Below are positions 24,801 through 36,798 of a stretch of 64,000 bases of DNA, piece by piece. Under the pieces are notes generated by a model that saw only the letters and a list, made by a program, of their open reading frames with translations, made no database searches and had not been told where the DNA came from. Location: contig CM022299.1 of assembly GCA_011799875.1 (NCBI GenBank), positions 337,860,447 to 337,924,446 of the forward strand. The letters are read 5' to 3'. The position numbers and the translations under genes were made by a program. Each line of letters opens with the position of its first letter. The first letter of the stretch is position 1. The stretch comes from Thinopyrum elongatum. Taxonomy: Eukaryota > Streptophyta > Magnoliopsida > Poales > Poaceae.

Positions 24801-25599
24801 TTCTTATCTATTGGGGTAGTTCCGCTACCAGTGACCGTTCCCCTTACAATAGAAGCACTTAGTCTCGGGTTTAGGTTCAACCTTGGGTTTCTTCACTGGA
24901 GCGGCAACTGGCTTGCCATTCATGAAGTTTCCCTTCTTGCCCTTGCCCTTCTTGAAACCAGTGGTCTTGTTAACCATCAACACTTGATGCTCCTTCTTGA
25001 TTTCTACCTTCGCGACCTTAAGCACCGCGAACATCTCCGGGATCATCTCCATCCCTTGCATGTTATAGTTCATCACGAGGCTCTAGCAGCTTGGTGATAG
25101 TGACTAGAGAACCCTGTCAATCACTATCTTATCTGGAAGATTAACTCACACTTGATTCAAGCGATTGTAGCACCCAGACATTCTGAGCACATGCTCACTG
25201 GCTGAGCTATTCTCCTCCATCTTGTAGGCAAAGAACTTGTCAGAGGTCTCATACCTCTCAACACGGGCATGAGCCTGAAATACCAATTTTAGCTCTTAGA
25301 ACATCTCATATGTTCCATGGTGTTCAAAACGCCTTAGGAGCCCCGATTCTAAGCCGTAAAGTATGGTGCACTAAACTATCAAGTAGTCATCTGAACGTGT
25401 TTGCCAGATGTTCACAACATCCACAGGCGACGCTAGAGGGGTTGGCACACCGAGCGGTGCATCAAGGACATAAGCCTTCTGTGCAACAGTGAGGACAATC
25501 CTCAGACTACGGCCCTAGTCCGCATAATTGCTTACAATATCTTTCAACTTAGTCTTTCTCTAGGAACGTATTGAAACAGGGAGCTACAACGCGAGCCAT
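21860..25599 (-). pseudogene. Copia gag-pol polyprotein remnant (Angela type)
   Basis: Sense is minus. Gag starts near 25599 (MARVVAPC) and has the zinc knuckle CFYCKGNGHW (about 24840). Protease has WVLDTGS (about 24700). Pre-integrase has HLGHVGVKRMKKLH (about 24300). Integrase shows TDVCGP, RYDRRGEY and PQRNGVSEHRNR (24176-23733). Reverse transcriptase pieces lie at 23684-22727 and about 22640. RNase H begins near 22200. Stops and frame changes occur throughout. An 89-bp tandem duplication at 22005-22182 repeats the segment encoding YVDASF, around an RNase H catalytic Asp, and shifts the frame. Confidence 0.85.
22005..22182 (-). repeat. 89-bp tandem duplication in the Copia RNase H region
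   Basis: Copies begin at 22005 and 22094 (both ctactcagagtcatc) and run through ccataaccgagaaa. They differ at only two bases (ctggattgg versus ccggattag), so the duplication is recent. The length is not a multiple of three. Confidence 0.85.
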
Positions 25600-26869
25600 T
25601 GATCTACAACATAAATTTGCAAAGGTAACTTAGACTATTGTTCATGATAAATGAGTTCAATTAATCATATTACCTAAGAACTCCCACTCAAATCAACATC
25701 CCTCCGGTTGTCCTAGTGTAACACAGTCCAAATTCACCAACCCAAGTTCGATCATCACGTGAGATGAGGTGGTTTCAATGGTGAACATCTCCATGTTGAT
25801 CATATCTACTATATGACTCATGTTCGACCTTTCGGTCTCTTGTGTTCCGAGGCCATGTCTGTACATGCTAGGCTCGTCAAGTTTAACCCAAGTGTTCCGC
25901 ATGTGCAACACTGGCTTGCACCCGTTGTATGTGAACGTAGAGTCTATCACACCCGATCATCACGTGGTGCTTCGAAACGACGAACTTTCGCAACGGTGCA
26001 CACTTGGGGAGAACACAATTTTATCTTGAAATTTTAGTGAGGGATCACCTTATAATGCTACCGTCGTCCTAAGCAAAATAAGATGCATAAAAGGATTAAC
26101 ATCACATGCAAATCATAAGTGACATGATATGGCCATCAACTTGTGCTTTTGATCTCCATCTCCAAAGCACCGGCATGATCTCCATCGTCACCGGCATGAC
26201 ACCATGATCTCCATCATCGGGTCGCCATCGGGGTTGTCAGGCCAACCATGCTTCTACTACTATTGCTACCGCTTAGCGATAAAGTAAAGCATTACATAGC
26301 GCTTAATGATTGACACGCAGGTCATACAATAATTAAAGACAACCCTATGGCTCCTGCCGGTTGCCGTATGCATCGACATGCAAGTCGATATAAACTATTA
26401 CAAACATGATCATCTCATACATCAAATATATCTCATCATGTCTTTGGCCATATCATATCACAACATACCCTGCAAAAACAAGTTAGACGTCCTCTAATTG
26501 TTGTTGCATGTTTTACGTGGCTGCTATGGGTATCTAGCAAGAACAATTCTTACCTATGCAAAGCCACAACGGTGATATGCAAGTTGCTATTTAACCTTCT
26601 ACAAGGACCGCCTTTGTCGAATCCGATTCAACTAAGGTGGGAGAGACAGACACCCGCTAGCCATCTTTATGCAACAAAGTCACATGTCTGTCGATGGAAC
26701 CGGTCTCATGTACGTGGACATGTAAAGTTGGTCCGGTCCGCTTCATCCCACAATACCACTGAATCAAGAAAAGACCAAGGAAGGAAGCAATCTGAATATC
26801 AACGCCCACAAACTCCTTTGTGTTCTACTCGTGATGTCATCTACGCATAGACCTAGCTCATGATGCCAC

Positions 26870-28635
26870 TGTTGGGGAACGTTGCATGGGAAACAAAAAA
26901 TTTCCTACGCTCACCAAGATCCAATCTAGGAGATGACCATCTACGAGAGGAGAGATTGCATCTGCATGCCCTTGTAGATCGCTAAGCGGAAGCGTTAAGA
27001 AACGCAGTTGATGTAGTCGAACGTCTTCGCGATCCGTCCCGCGAACTCCCGATCCAAGTGTCGAACGGACGGCACCTCCGCGTTCAACACACGTACGGCT
27101 TGATGACGCCTTCACCTCCTCGATCCAGCAAGCGATGGTGAAGTAGTAGCTCGAGTCCTCCGTCAGCACGATGACGTGGTGGTGGCGGTGGTGGAGAAAT
27201 CTCAGCAGAGCTTCGCTAAGCACTACGGAGAAGAAGATGGCTATGAGGGAGAGGAGGAGCAGCGCCGTGGCACGTATAGATGCGTATGGGTGCGGCTGCC
27301 CTCTCTCCCCTCCTCTATATATAGGGGGAAGGGTGGAGGGAGGGGCGCCCCTAGATCCCATCTAGGGGTGGCGGCCACCAAGGGGAAACCTTAGATGGGT
27401 TTGGGCGCCTCCTCCTAGGTGCCTTGGCCCCCAAGGCAAGTGGAGGAAACCCTAGGGAGGCGCCCCACCTCCTCAAGCAACATGGAAAGGGGGCTTGGGG
27501 GCGCACAACCCCTTAGTGGGCTGGTGTGCTCCCTCCCCTTGGCCCATGAGGCCCCCAACACTTGTCGTGGCCCCCCGAAACCCCGTTCGGTCATGCTGGT
27601 CATCACCCGGTACCCCCGGAACACTTTCGGACTCCAATACCCTTCGTCCAATATATCAATCTTCACCTCCGGACCATTCTGGAGTTCCTCGTCATGTCCA
27701 GGATATCATCCGAAACTCCGAACAACCTTCGGTAACCACCATAATGACTCAACTATACTTATATCATCACCAAACGTTAAGTGTGTAGACCCTGCGGGTT
27801 CGAGAACTATGCAGACATGACCGAGACACCTCTACGGTCAATAACCAATAGCAGGACCTGGATGCCCATATTGGTTCCCACAAATTCTACAAAGATCTTA
27901 TCGGTCGAACCTCGATGTCAAGGATTCAGTTAATCCCATATGCAGTTCCCTTTGTCTATCGGTATGTTACTTGCCCGAGATTCGATCGTCGGTATCTCCA
28001 TACCTAGTTCAATCTCGTTACCGGAAAGTCTCTTTAATTGTTCCGTAATACAAGATCCCGTGGCTAACTCATTAGTCACATTGCTTGGAAGCTCATTATG
28101 ATACTGTATTACCGAGTGGGCCCTGAGATACCTCTCCGTCATACAGAGTGACAAATCCCAGTCTTGATCCATGCCAACTCAATAGACACCCTCGGAGATA
28201 CCTGTAGAGCACCTTTATAGTCACCCAGTTACGTTGCGACGTTTGGTACACACAAGGTACTCCTCCGGTGTCAGTGAGTTGGATGATCTCATGGTCATAG
28301 GAACATATACTTGACATGCAGAAAACGATAGCAACAAACTTGATATGATCACATGCTACATTTATAGTTTGGGTCTTGTCCATCACTTCATTCTCCTAAT
28401 GATGTGATCCCGTTATCAAATGATAACCCATGTACATGGCTAGGAAACCACAGCCATCTTTGATCAACGAGCTAGTCCGATAGAGGCTTACTAGGGACAT
28501 GTTGTTGTCTATGTAATCACACATGTATTTGAGTTTCTGATCAATATAATTGTAGCATGGATAATAAACGATTATCATGAACAGGGAAATATGATAATAA
28601 CCAATTTATTATGCCTCTAGGGCATATTTCCAACA
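26870..28635 (-). repeat. Angela-type 5' LTR (right on the plus strand)
   Basis: It is 1766 bp and closely similar to 19996-21773. The TATA box is at about 27315-27323 on the minus strand. A degenerate initiator-Met primer site (tggcatcatgag in sense) sits just inside it at about 26858-26869. Confidence 0.9.
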
Positions 28636-28640
28636 CGAGT

Positions 28641-29121
28641 TTTGCAGAGATGCGAGCAAACTAATCTTGTCTTGAATTGGGAGAAGTGCCACTTTATGGT
28701 TAATGAAGGTATTGTCTTGGGACATAAAATTTCTGAACGAGGTATTGAGGTGGATAAAGCTAAAGTTGATGCAATTGAGAAAATGCCATGTCCTAAAGAT
28801 GTCAAAGGTATTTGCAGTTTCCTCGGTCATGCTGGTTTCTATAGGAGATTTATTAAAGACTTCTCTAAAGTTTCTAGGCCTGTTACAAATCTTTTACAAA
28901 AGGATGTTCCATTTGTTTTTGATGATGATTGTGTAGAAGCCTTTGAAACACTTAAGAAAGCCTTAATTTCTGCACCTATTGTTCAACCACCTGATTGGAA
29001 CTTGCCTTTTGAAATTATGTGTGATGCTAGTGATTATGTTGTTGGTGCTGTTCTAGGACAAAGAGTTGATAAGAAATTAAATGTTATTCATTATGCTAGT
29101 AAAACTCTAGACAGTGCCCAA
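28641..29121 (+). pseudogene. Athila reverse transcriptase thumb and start of RNase H
   Basis: It continues the Athila frame after the Angela-type insert: LQRCEQTNLVLNWEKCHFMV, then FLGHAGFYRRFIKDFSKV and MCDASDYVVGAVLGQ (RNase H). It stops at the Tat-clade insertion, whose target duplication CCCAA is 29117-29121. Confidence 0.9.
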
Positions 29122-29717
29122 TGACGAAGACATGTACCTAGGGTAGGGTAATAGGCCTGACCTAGACACCCTTCCCCGAGGACACTGCTCTAAAGCCAAG
29201 GACATTCAAAGGATAGCATCATCTACCGACTGAAATCACCATAGGGTGCAACCCACTCGACCAACAGTTCACTCGGATAACCCAATTCCATTCGACCGGG
29301 GTGTACTCACTCGACCACATCAGAAACCACTCGGAAGACAGAAGATCTAAGGTCACTCAGGACGGCAACGGTCAGGCGTTCACTCCGTAGTCTTAATGAT
29401 CATTTATTTTCCTTTATTGCTGGCGTTATCAGTAACGTCCTGTCTTTATGGACATTGAACCCCTTGTAACGTGGGACGGCTGGGGTCTTGGCGCACTCTA
29501 TATAAGCCACCCCCCTCCACTGGCACAAGGGTTCGCACCCCCTGTAACTTCACGCATAATCCAATCGACCGAGCCCCCGGGCACCGAGACGTAGGGCTGT
29601 TACTTCCTCCGAGAAGGGCCTGAACTCATAAATCTTGCGTGCACAACCTCATCGTAGCTAGGATATTGCCTCCTCATACCTACCCCCTATTCTACTGTCA
29701 GACTTAGAACCACGACA
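29122..29717 (+). repeat. Tat-clade 5' LTR
   Basis: The ends are TGACGAAGAC and CCACGACA. A TATA box TATATAA lies at 29499-29505, followed about 30 bp later by a C-rich likely start region. Confidence 0.93.
29499..29505 (+). promoter_or_regulatory. TATA box of the Tat-clade LTR promoter
   Basis: TATATAA sits in gcgcactctatataagccac. The same box is at 41521-41527 in the 3' LTR. Confidence 0.7.
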
Positions 29718-29718
29718 G

Positions 29719-29737
29719 TTGGCGCCCACCGTGGGGC
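29719..29737 (+). other. Tat-clade primer-binding site
   Basis: TTGGCGCCCACCGTGGGGC begins two bases after the LTR end, the usual position for a Gypsy PBS. The tRNA is not assigned. Confidence 0.65.
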
Positions 29738-29791
29738 GGGTGTCTTAGCGACTTTCCGGTGAGGTTGCGATTTTTTCCGATTCCCATCATC

Positions 29792-32700
29792 ATGGTTTCG
29801 GGTGGAGGTTTGGCTGAGGGCCACGAGATCCGTCTCGGCGCGCTCATCTTCATCGCCGACGACTCCGCCTGGCTCCAGGAGGCCCCCCTCGACGTCGAGA
29901 CGTTCCCCGTCTGCGGGGCGACGCACTTTCGTGCGTGTGTCCATGGCGTCCTTCTGCGGCAGCCGTCGACCCAATACCGGTCGGTTCCTACGGCGTCTTT
30001 GTTCCTCGCTGTTCGCCGTCGCAAGCGATCCGGTCGATCGCGGCTTCAGCGGTGGGTGGAGCATGCGGTGGCACGTCAGTCGGCCACCCCTCAAGTCGTG
30101 GTGATCGAGCCCGATGAATCTCTCTATGGCCTGTTCGATCTGTCGACTGGCTCCGTTGAGACTCCGTCCGAGTGCGACAGCAGCGATCTTGCGGTGGAGG
30201 TCCTGATGGTCGACACGCCGCGTAGCCCACCTGGCATGCGCCGCAACGGAGGCGGCGACGGCGGTGGCGATCCGTCGCGTGTTCACGAGGAATACCACCC
30301 CGAAACCCTCTCTTCACAGCGGAGGGAGGAACTTCACCGCCATAACGAGGAAGCACTCCACACGCCCATCGTCGGAGAGACCTCTGAGGCTCGGGCCTTG
30401 GAGGCAGCGCGCTTGGCCACTTTGGCTGAACGCACTCGACTGGAAAATCTTCAGCATGCACTCGACGAACGTGCTCGGCAGCAGATTCCTGAGTCCAGTC
30501 GATGGCGGCAATTGTTCCCCCCTGAACCTTAGGTATACCGCACTCCTATTCAGAATCTTGCAGCTGCAGCTCGTATAGCAGAGTCCATCCAGCCATCCCA
30601 GTCGGAAGCTGGACGAGGTTTGATACAGATCCGGGCTCTGCTCCGGGCGGCAGGAGACCAAAACACTGCAGTATCTCAGTCGCGTAATAGAATCCATAGC
30701 AGATCTGTGGTGGCTGACACAGTTCAGTCGGCTCACAGCGCAAGATCGCCTCCGCGGCATGAGAGGCGGGTGCATCGCCAAGATCAGCACTTGGGTCGGA
30801 ACCACGAGCAGTACGATCATCGACTCGGCCGTGATGACCGCCGTCGAGCGGCTACGCCTCCTCCGAGAAGCGGATCATATGTGCCCCGGCACTATGATGA
30901 CAGGCGCCCGTACAGCGGAGGGCGAAGGACGCCGGTCGACCCATGAGAGCCAGGGTTTGATGCGAGGTCAATTTTGGTGCAAGGTTTGGTCGACAGGAAC
31001 CGAGCACACAGAGGGGGGCAAGGCAGGGATCGCCCGAGTGGAAGCAGAATACATGTTTCGGGTCCCGAGTGTTTTAGCAGAGCCATCAGAGCCGCTGAGA
31101 TCCCCCCCCCCCCAACTTCAGGTTGGCGACTGGGGTTAGTAAGTTCACCGGTGAGTCGAAGCCTGACACTTTGCTGGAAGATTACCGAGTGGCTGTTCAG
31201 ATCGGTGGTGGAAATGATGAGGTAGCTATGAAACATCTTCCTCTCATGCTGGAAGGGTCGGCCAGAGCATGGCTGAATCAGTTGGCTCCAGGCAGTATAT
31301 TCAGCTGGGAGGAGTTAGCCTGAGTGTTTGTCAGGACATTCGAGGGCACATGCAAACGACCTGCGGGGTTGACGGAATTGCAACATTGTGTACAGAAGCC
31401 GAATGAAACTCTAAGGGATTACATCCAAAGATGGACCACTTTACACCACACAGTAGAAAATGTATCGCAACACCAAGCAGTTTGTGCCTTCAAGGAGGGC
31501 GTTCGGTATCGAGAGCTCAACCTGAAATTCGGTCGGACAGGAGATATGTCTCTGACCCGAATGATGGAAATAGCCACCCGGTACGCTAATGGTGAAGAAG
31601 AGGACCGACTCCGCAGTGGAAAGGGCAAACCAGTCGCCCAAGACACCGGAGGGGGTCGGAAGCAGAAACGCAAAGCCGAGCCAGCAGGTCCAGGTGAAGC
31701 TGCAGTTGTAACTCAAGGAAAATTCAAGGGAAAGCCCAAAGGACCCTGGATCCCCAAGAAGGTGAAAGATCAGGCAGGGAACGATGTGTTGGACTTGCCA
31801 TGTCACATTCACACCAAGAAGGATGAAGAGGGTAATCTGATTTATCCCAAACATACCACTCGACAATGTCGTCTCCTGATCCAGCAGTTCCGAGAGAAAC
31901 AGCCCAATGAAAAGGAAAAAGAGTCTGACAAGGATGGTGACAAGGAAGAAGAGGATGAAGGTTTCCCTAACGTCAATTCCACTTTGATGATTTTTGCTGA
32001 CATTGAAAGTAAAAGTCGACTGAAAGTCATCAACAGAGAGGTAAACATGGTTGCTCTGGCAACGACGACATATTTGAAATGGTCAAAGACTCCCATCACA
32101 TTCGACCAATCTGACCACCCACCACACATCGCCACCCCCGGGAGGCAAGCGTTGGTGGTCGACCCAGTCGTTGGGGGCACCCGACTGACCAAAGTCTTGA
32201 TGGATGGTGGCAGCGGCTTGAACATTTTGTATGCTAAGACTCTTCGTGGGATGGGCATTCCGATGTCCAAGCTCAGTGAGAGCAATATGCGGTTCCACGG
32301 TGTCATTCCAGGGAAGAAAGCTGATTCACTTGGCCAGATCACTCTTGACGTGGTTTTCGGTGACTCAAAGAACTACCGTAAGGAGAAGTTGACATTTGAA
32401 GTTGTGGATTTTCACAGTGCCTATCATGCTATTTTGGGCAGAACTGCATATGCCCGTTTCATGGCTCGACCATGTTACGTGTACCTCAAGCTGAAGATGC
32501 CTGGCCCCAGGGGCGTGATCATGGTCACTGGTAATCGGCAGTGAGCAGAAGAGTGCCTCCAGAAGGGATCTAAGATAGCCGATGAACAGATGGTAGCGAT
32601 AGAAATGGAAGAATATAAGAAGACTGCAGATTCGAGTGATTTGTTGCACGCTAAGAAGCCTGCTTCAGAGTCTGCATTTCAGTCGTCCGGTGAAACAAAG

Positions 32701-35700
32701 CCTGTTCACATTCACCCGACAGATCCCAGTGCTGCTCCGACTCATATCTCAACAACACTAGACAGCAAATAGGAAGAAGCGCTCATCCAGTTCCTCCGTG
32801 AGAACTGGGACATCTTCGCATGGAAGCCGTCTGACATGCCGGGTGTACCCAGGGGACTGGCTGAGCACCGTTTGCGAGTCGATCCAAAGGCAAAACTCGT
32901 GAAAGAGCATCTCCGTTGGTCCGCTGCAGAGAAGAGAAAGGCAATCAGCGAAGAGGTGGCTCGGCTTTTGGCAGCTGAGTTCATCCGCGAGATTTACCAC
33001 TCCGAGTGGCTCGCCAATGTTGTCATGGTTCCCAAGAAAGACGATTCACTTCGTATGTGCATTGATTTCAAGCATATCGATCGGGCCTGCCCGAAAGATC
33101 ATTTTCCTCTCCCCCACATCGATCAGATAGTCGACTCGACTGCGGGATGTGAGCAATTGTCCTTCCTGGATGCATATTCCGGGTACCATCAGATCCGACT
33201 GTATGGACTTGATGAAATAAAAACAGCTTTTATCACCTCATTCGGGTGCTTTTGCTACATCACCATGCCCTTTGGTCTCAAGAATGCTGGTGCCACATTC
33301 ATGCGCATGATACAGAAGTGTCTGCTAGCTCAAATCAGTCGGAATGTGGAAGCATACATGGATGACATCGTGGTTAAGTCGCGCAAAGGTTCCGACCTGC
33401 TGACTGACCTTGCCGAAACCTTTGCCAATTTGAGAAGATATGATAACAAGCTTAATCCGTCGAAGTGTACATTTGGAGTTCCAGGTGGAAAGTTACTCGG
33501 TTTCCTAGTTTCCGAACGTGGGATCGATGCAAACCCAGAGGAAGTTGGTGCAATCCTCCGAATGAAACGCCCTGTGCGTGTACACGACATTCAGAAGCTT
33601 ACTGGTTGCTTGGCCACTTTGAGTCGATTCATTTCTCGTCTTGGCGAAAAGGCATTACCTCTTTACCGACTGATGAAGAAATCTGATATGTTCGAGTGGA
33701 CTCCAGAAGCCGACGCAGCGTTTACAGAGCTCAAAGCCCTGCTTTCCACCCAGCCGGTGCTTGCTGCTCCAATCAGCAAAGAGCCTTTACTGCTTTATAT
33801 AGCAGCCACTGGACAGGTTGTCAGTACGGTACTCACAGTCGAGCGGGAAGAAGAAGGTAAAACCTACAAGGTTCAACGCCCAGTGTACTATATTTCTAAA
33901 GTCTTAACCCCATCCAAGCAGAGATATCCACATTATCAGAAGCTTGTTTGTGGAATTTACTTGACCGCAAAGAAGGTTGCACATTACTTCTCAGATCATT
34001 CGATTACAGTCGTCAGCGACGCTCCATTGTCAGAAATTTTGAACAACAGAGATGCAACTGGTCGAGTGGCAAAGTGGGCGATTGAACTCCTTCCGCTGGA
34101 TATCAAGTTTGAGGCAAAGAAAGCGATCAAATCTCAAGCGATTGCAGATTTCCTCGTCGAGTGGATTGAACAACAGTTACCGACCCAGATACAGTCGGAA
34201 CATTGGACTATGTTCTTCGACGGGTCCAAGATGTTGAATGGTTCAGGCGCTGGAGTAGTCCTGGTATCTCCACGAGGCGACAACCTCAGATATGTTCTCC
34301 AGATTCACTTTGATTCCTCCAATAATGAAGCTGAATATGAGGCACTCCTGTACGGGTTGCGTATGGCCATTTCACTCGGCGTCCGCCGCCTAATGGTTTA
34401 CGGTGACTCAGATTTAGTGGTTAATCAAGTGATGATGGAGTGGGACGTCAGGAGCCAAGCTATGACTGGTTATTGCAATGCGGTGAGAAAGTTAGAAAAG
34501 AAGTTTGAAGGGCTAGAGCTCCACCATATACCCCGACTGAAGAATCAAGCAGCTGATGACTTGGCGAAAATAGGTTCCAAGCGGGAGCCTATTCCCAGCA
34601 ATGTGTTTTTAGAGCATATTCACGCACCATCAGTTCAAGAAGATCCCTTCACTGAAGAGCCCCCACAGCCTAAAAGTTCCTCTGATCCGACTGAAGTTGA
34701 AATCCCAGCTGTGGTCGACTTGATCATGGAAGTTTTGATCGTTATTCCTGATTGGACAGTGCCGTATATCGCATATATTCTCAGGAAAGAGCTTCCAGAG
34801 GATGAAGAAGAGGCTCGCCAGATTGTCCGTCGATCCAAAGCCTTCACAGTAATGGGGGGGGCAGCTCTATAGAGAAAGTGTCACTGGGGTCGTTCAGAAA
34901 TGCATCACTCCGGAAGAAGGCCGAATGATCCTCGATGATATTCACTCGGGGACCTGTGGTCACCATGCGTCTTCTCGGGCCATCATGGCCAAAGCGTATC
35001 GAGTAGGGTTTTATTGGCCGCGGGCAAATGAGATGGCAAAGGAAATAATTGACAAATGTGAGGGCTGTCAGTTCTACTCCAACATGTCCCACAAACCTGC
35101 TTCAGCCTTGAAGACCATTCCACTCGTCTGGCCATTCGCTGTTTGGGGTTTAGATATGGTAGGACCTCTGAAGACTGGCAGGAGTGGTTTCACCCATGTG
35201 CTTGTAGCAGTCGACAAGTTCACCAAATGGATCGAAGCTAAACCTGTCAAAAACCTGGACGCAAGTACTGCTGTCAGCTTCATCAGAGGGTTAACATTTA
35301 GGTATGGGGTCCCACACAGCATCATCACGGATAATGGGTCGAACTTTGATTCTGATGAGTTCTGAGCTTTCTGTGCGTCCCAAGGTACTCGGGTCGACTA
35401 TGCTTCAGTCGCCCACCCTCAGTCGAATGGACAAGCAGAAAGAGCGAATGGTTTGATTCTCAAAGGGCTGAAACCTCGACTGATGCGCGACCTCAAGCAT
35501 GCGGCCGGCGCTTGGATAGATGAGCTAGCGTCAGTCCTTTGGGGATTAAGAACAACACCAAATCGGTCGACTGGTCGAATCCCCTTCTTCATGGTCTATG
35601 GGGCTGAGGCCGTGCTGCTGAGTGACTTGCTTCACAATGCACCCCGAGTGGAACTTTTTTCAGAAGCCGAAGCAGAACGAGCTCGAGAAGATGCTGTTGA

Positions 35701-35986
35701 TCTTCTGGAAGAAGAAAGAGAGATGGCCTTGATCCGATCGACCATTTATCAGCAAGACCTTCGTCAATTATATGCCAAAAATGTGAAGGGTTGAGCATTT
35801 CAGGAAGGGGACTTTGTGCTCCGAGTGGACCAGCAACGGCCTCACAAACTTGCCCCCGCTTGGGAGGGTCCCTTCATCATCACCAAGGTGCTCCACAATG
35901 GAGCGTATCACCTCTACAATGTGGAGCATAATAAAGACGAGCCACGCGCTTGGAATGCGGAGCTGCTCCGCCGTTTTTATACTTAA
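29792..35986 (+). pseudogene. Tat-clade gag-pol polyprotein with dual RNase H and integrase
   Basis: It starts ATG at 29792. Gag has TLRDYIQRWTTLHHTVENV (about 31410). Protease has MDGGSGLNIL (about 32205). Reverse transcriptase has YMDDIVVKS at 33355. A standard RNase H follows, then a second archaeal-type one (MFFDGSKMLNGSGAGVVL, about 34210, with YGDSDLVV). Integrase has HHASSRAIMAKAY and TDNGSNFDSDEF (about 35330), and a chromatin-end segment runs to TAA at 35984. Stops are TAG at 30530 and 32770, and TGA at 30944, 31321, 32542, 35363 and 35792. The frame changes at a 12-C run (31102-31113) and a G run (34853-34860). Otherwise the reading is well preserved. Confidence 0.92.
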
Positions 35987-36145
35987 GTGTTCAGACTGAT
36001 GAGATATAATAAAGAGTACCTTTCAGTTCGTTTATCAAAGACATGGTTTTACAGTCTCCTAAATGATTGTTGTTACTAATACATGTGTCCAACATCCCCC
36101 AGTGGGTGGCTTAGACGCGAATCCGATTCGCCTAAGTTCAAAAAA
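35987..36145. other. Non-coding spacer after Tat-clade integrase
   Basis: No ORF was seen. It is the 3' flank of pol and runs into the tandem repeat block. Confidence 0.6.
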
Positions 36146-36436
36146 TCCTACCGAGTGATGAGCAACCCTCTCACTCGGGGGGCTTAGCTGCAGTCCTGTA
36201 CTCGCCTAAGTTTGTAAAATCCTACCGAGTGATGAGCAACCCTCTCACTCGGGGGCTTAGCTGCAATCCTGCACTCCCCTAAGTTTGTAAAATCCTACCG
36301 AGTGAAGAGCAACCCTCTCACTCGGGGGCTTAGCTGCGGTCCTGTACCCGCCGAAGTTTAAAAAATCCTACCAAGTGATGAGCAACCCTCTCACTCGGGG
36401 GATTAGCTGCGGTCCTGTACTCGCCTAAGTGTAAAA
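36146..36436 (+). repeat. Four-copy, 73-74-bp tandem repeat in the Tat element
   Basis: Units start at 36146, 36220, 36293 and 36366, each reading tcctaccgagtgatgagcaa, then ctctcactcgggg and cttagctgc. The copies differ at a few bases. Confidence 0.9.
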
Positions 36437-36591
36437 CACGCTCCATCCTGATCTGCAAGGACGACGAGGTGCAGGTCGTTCGCGATCCACTCCTCAGAAC
36501 TGCATCACAAGAACAAAAGTCTGTTCCGAGTGAAGATACAAGTTCCACTCGAAAATAAAAACAAACATATTTAAGGGCAAACTAAGTTCGG

Positions 36592-36797
36592 ACGAAGGAG
36601 TTTAAAGTACTCGGGCATCAGGCCCGAAGGAGTTTTACGGTTACAAAATCACTCGGCATGCCGAGGCAAATTGAATCGGATCATAAAAGTTTGGACGAAA
36701 GAGTTTAAAGTACTCAAGCATCAGGCCCGAAGGAGTTTTACGGTTACAAAATCACTCGGCATACCGTGGCAAATTGAATCGGATCATAAAAGTTTTA
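36592..36797 (+). repeat. Two-copy, 103-bp tandem repeat in the Tat element
   Basis: The block tttaaagtactc, gcatcaggcccgaaggagtt and aaattgaatcggatcataaa occurs twice, with anchors at 36601 and 36704. The second copy ends at the 3' end of the antisense gene. Confidence 0.85.
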
Positions 36798-36798
36798 T

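Larger units (their letters stand above)
19996..28635 (-). mobile_element. Full-length Angela/WIS/BARE1-type Copia retrotransposon
   Basis: This 8.64-kb element is reversed relative to Athila. Its LTRs read TGTTGGGGAACG to CCAACA on the plus strand, so the sense strand begins with the typical tgttggaaatatgccctaga. Target duplication CGAGT is exact (19991-19995 and 28636-28640). Gag-pol (21860-25599) is broken by stops and deletions, so the copy is not autonomous. Confidence 0.93.

Noticed and set aside
36146..36436. CRISPR-like regular repeats
   Set aside because: The copies are contiguous 73-74-bp tandem units without unique spacers, inside a plant retrotransposon.
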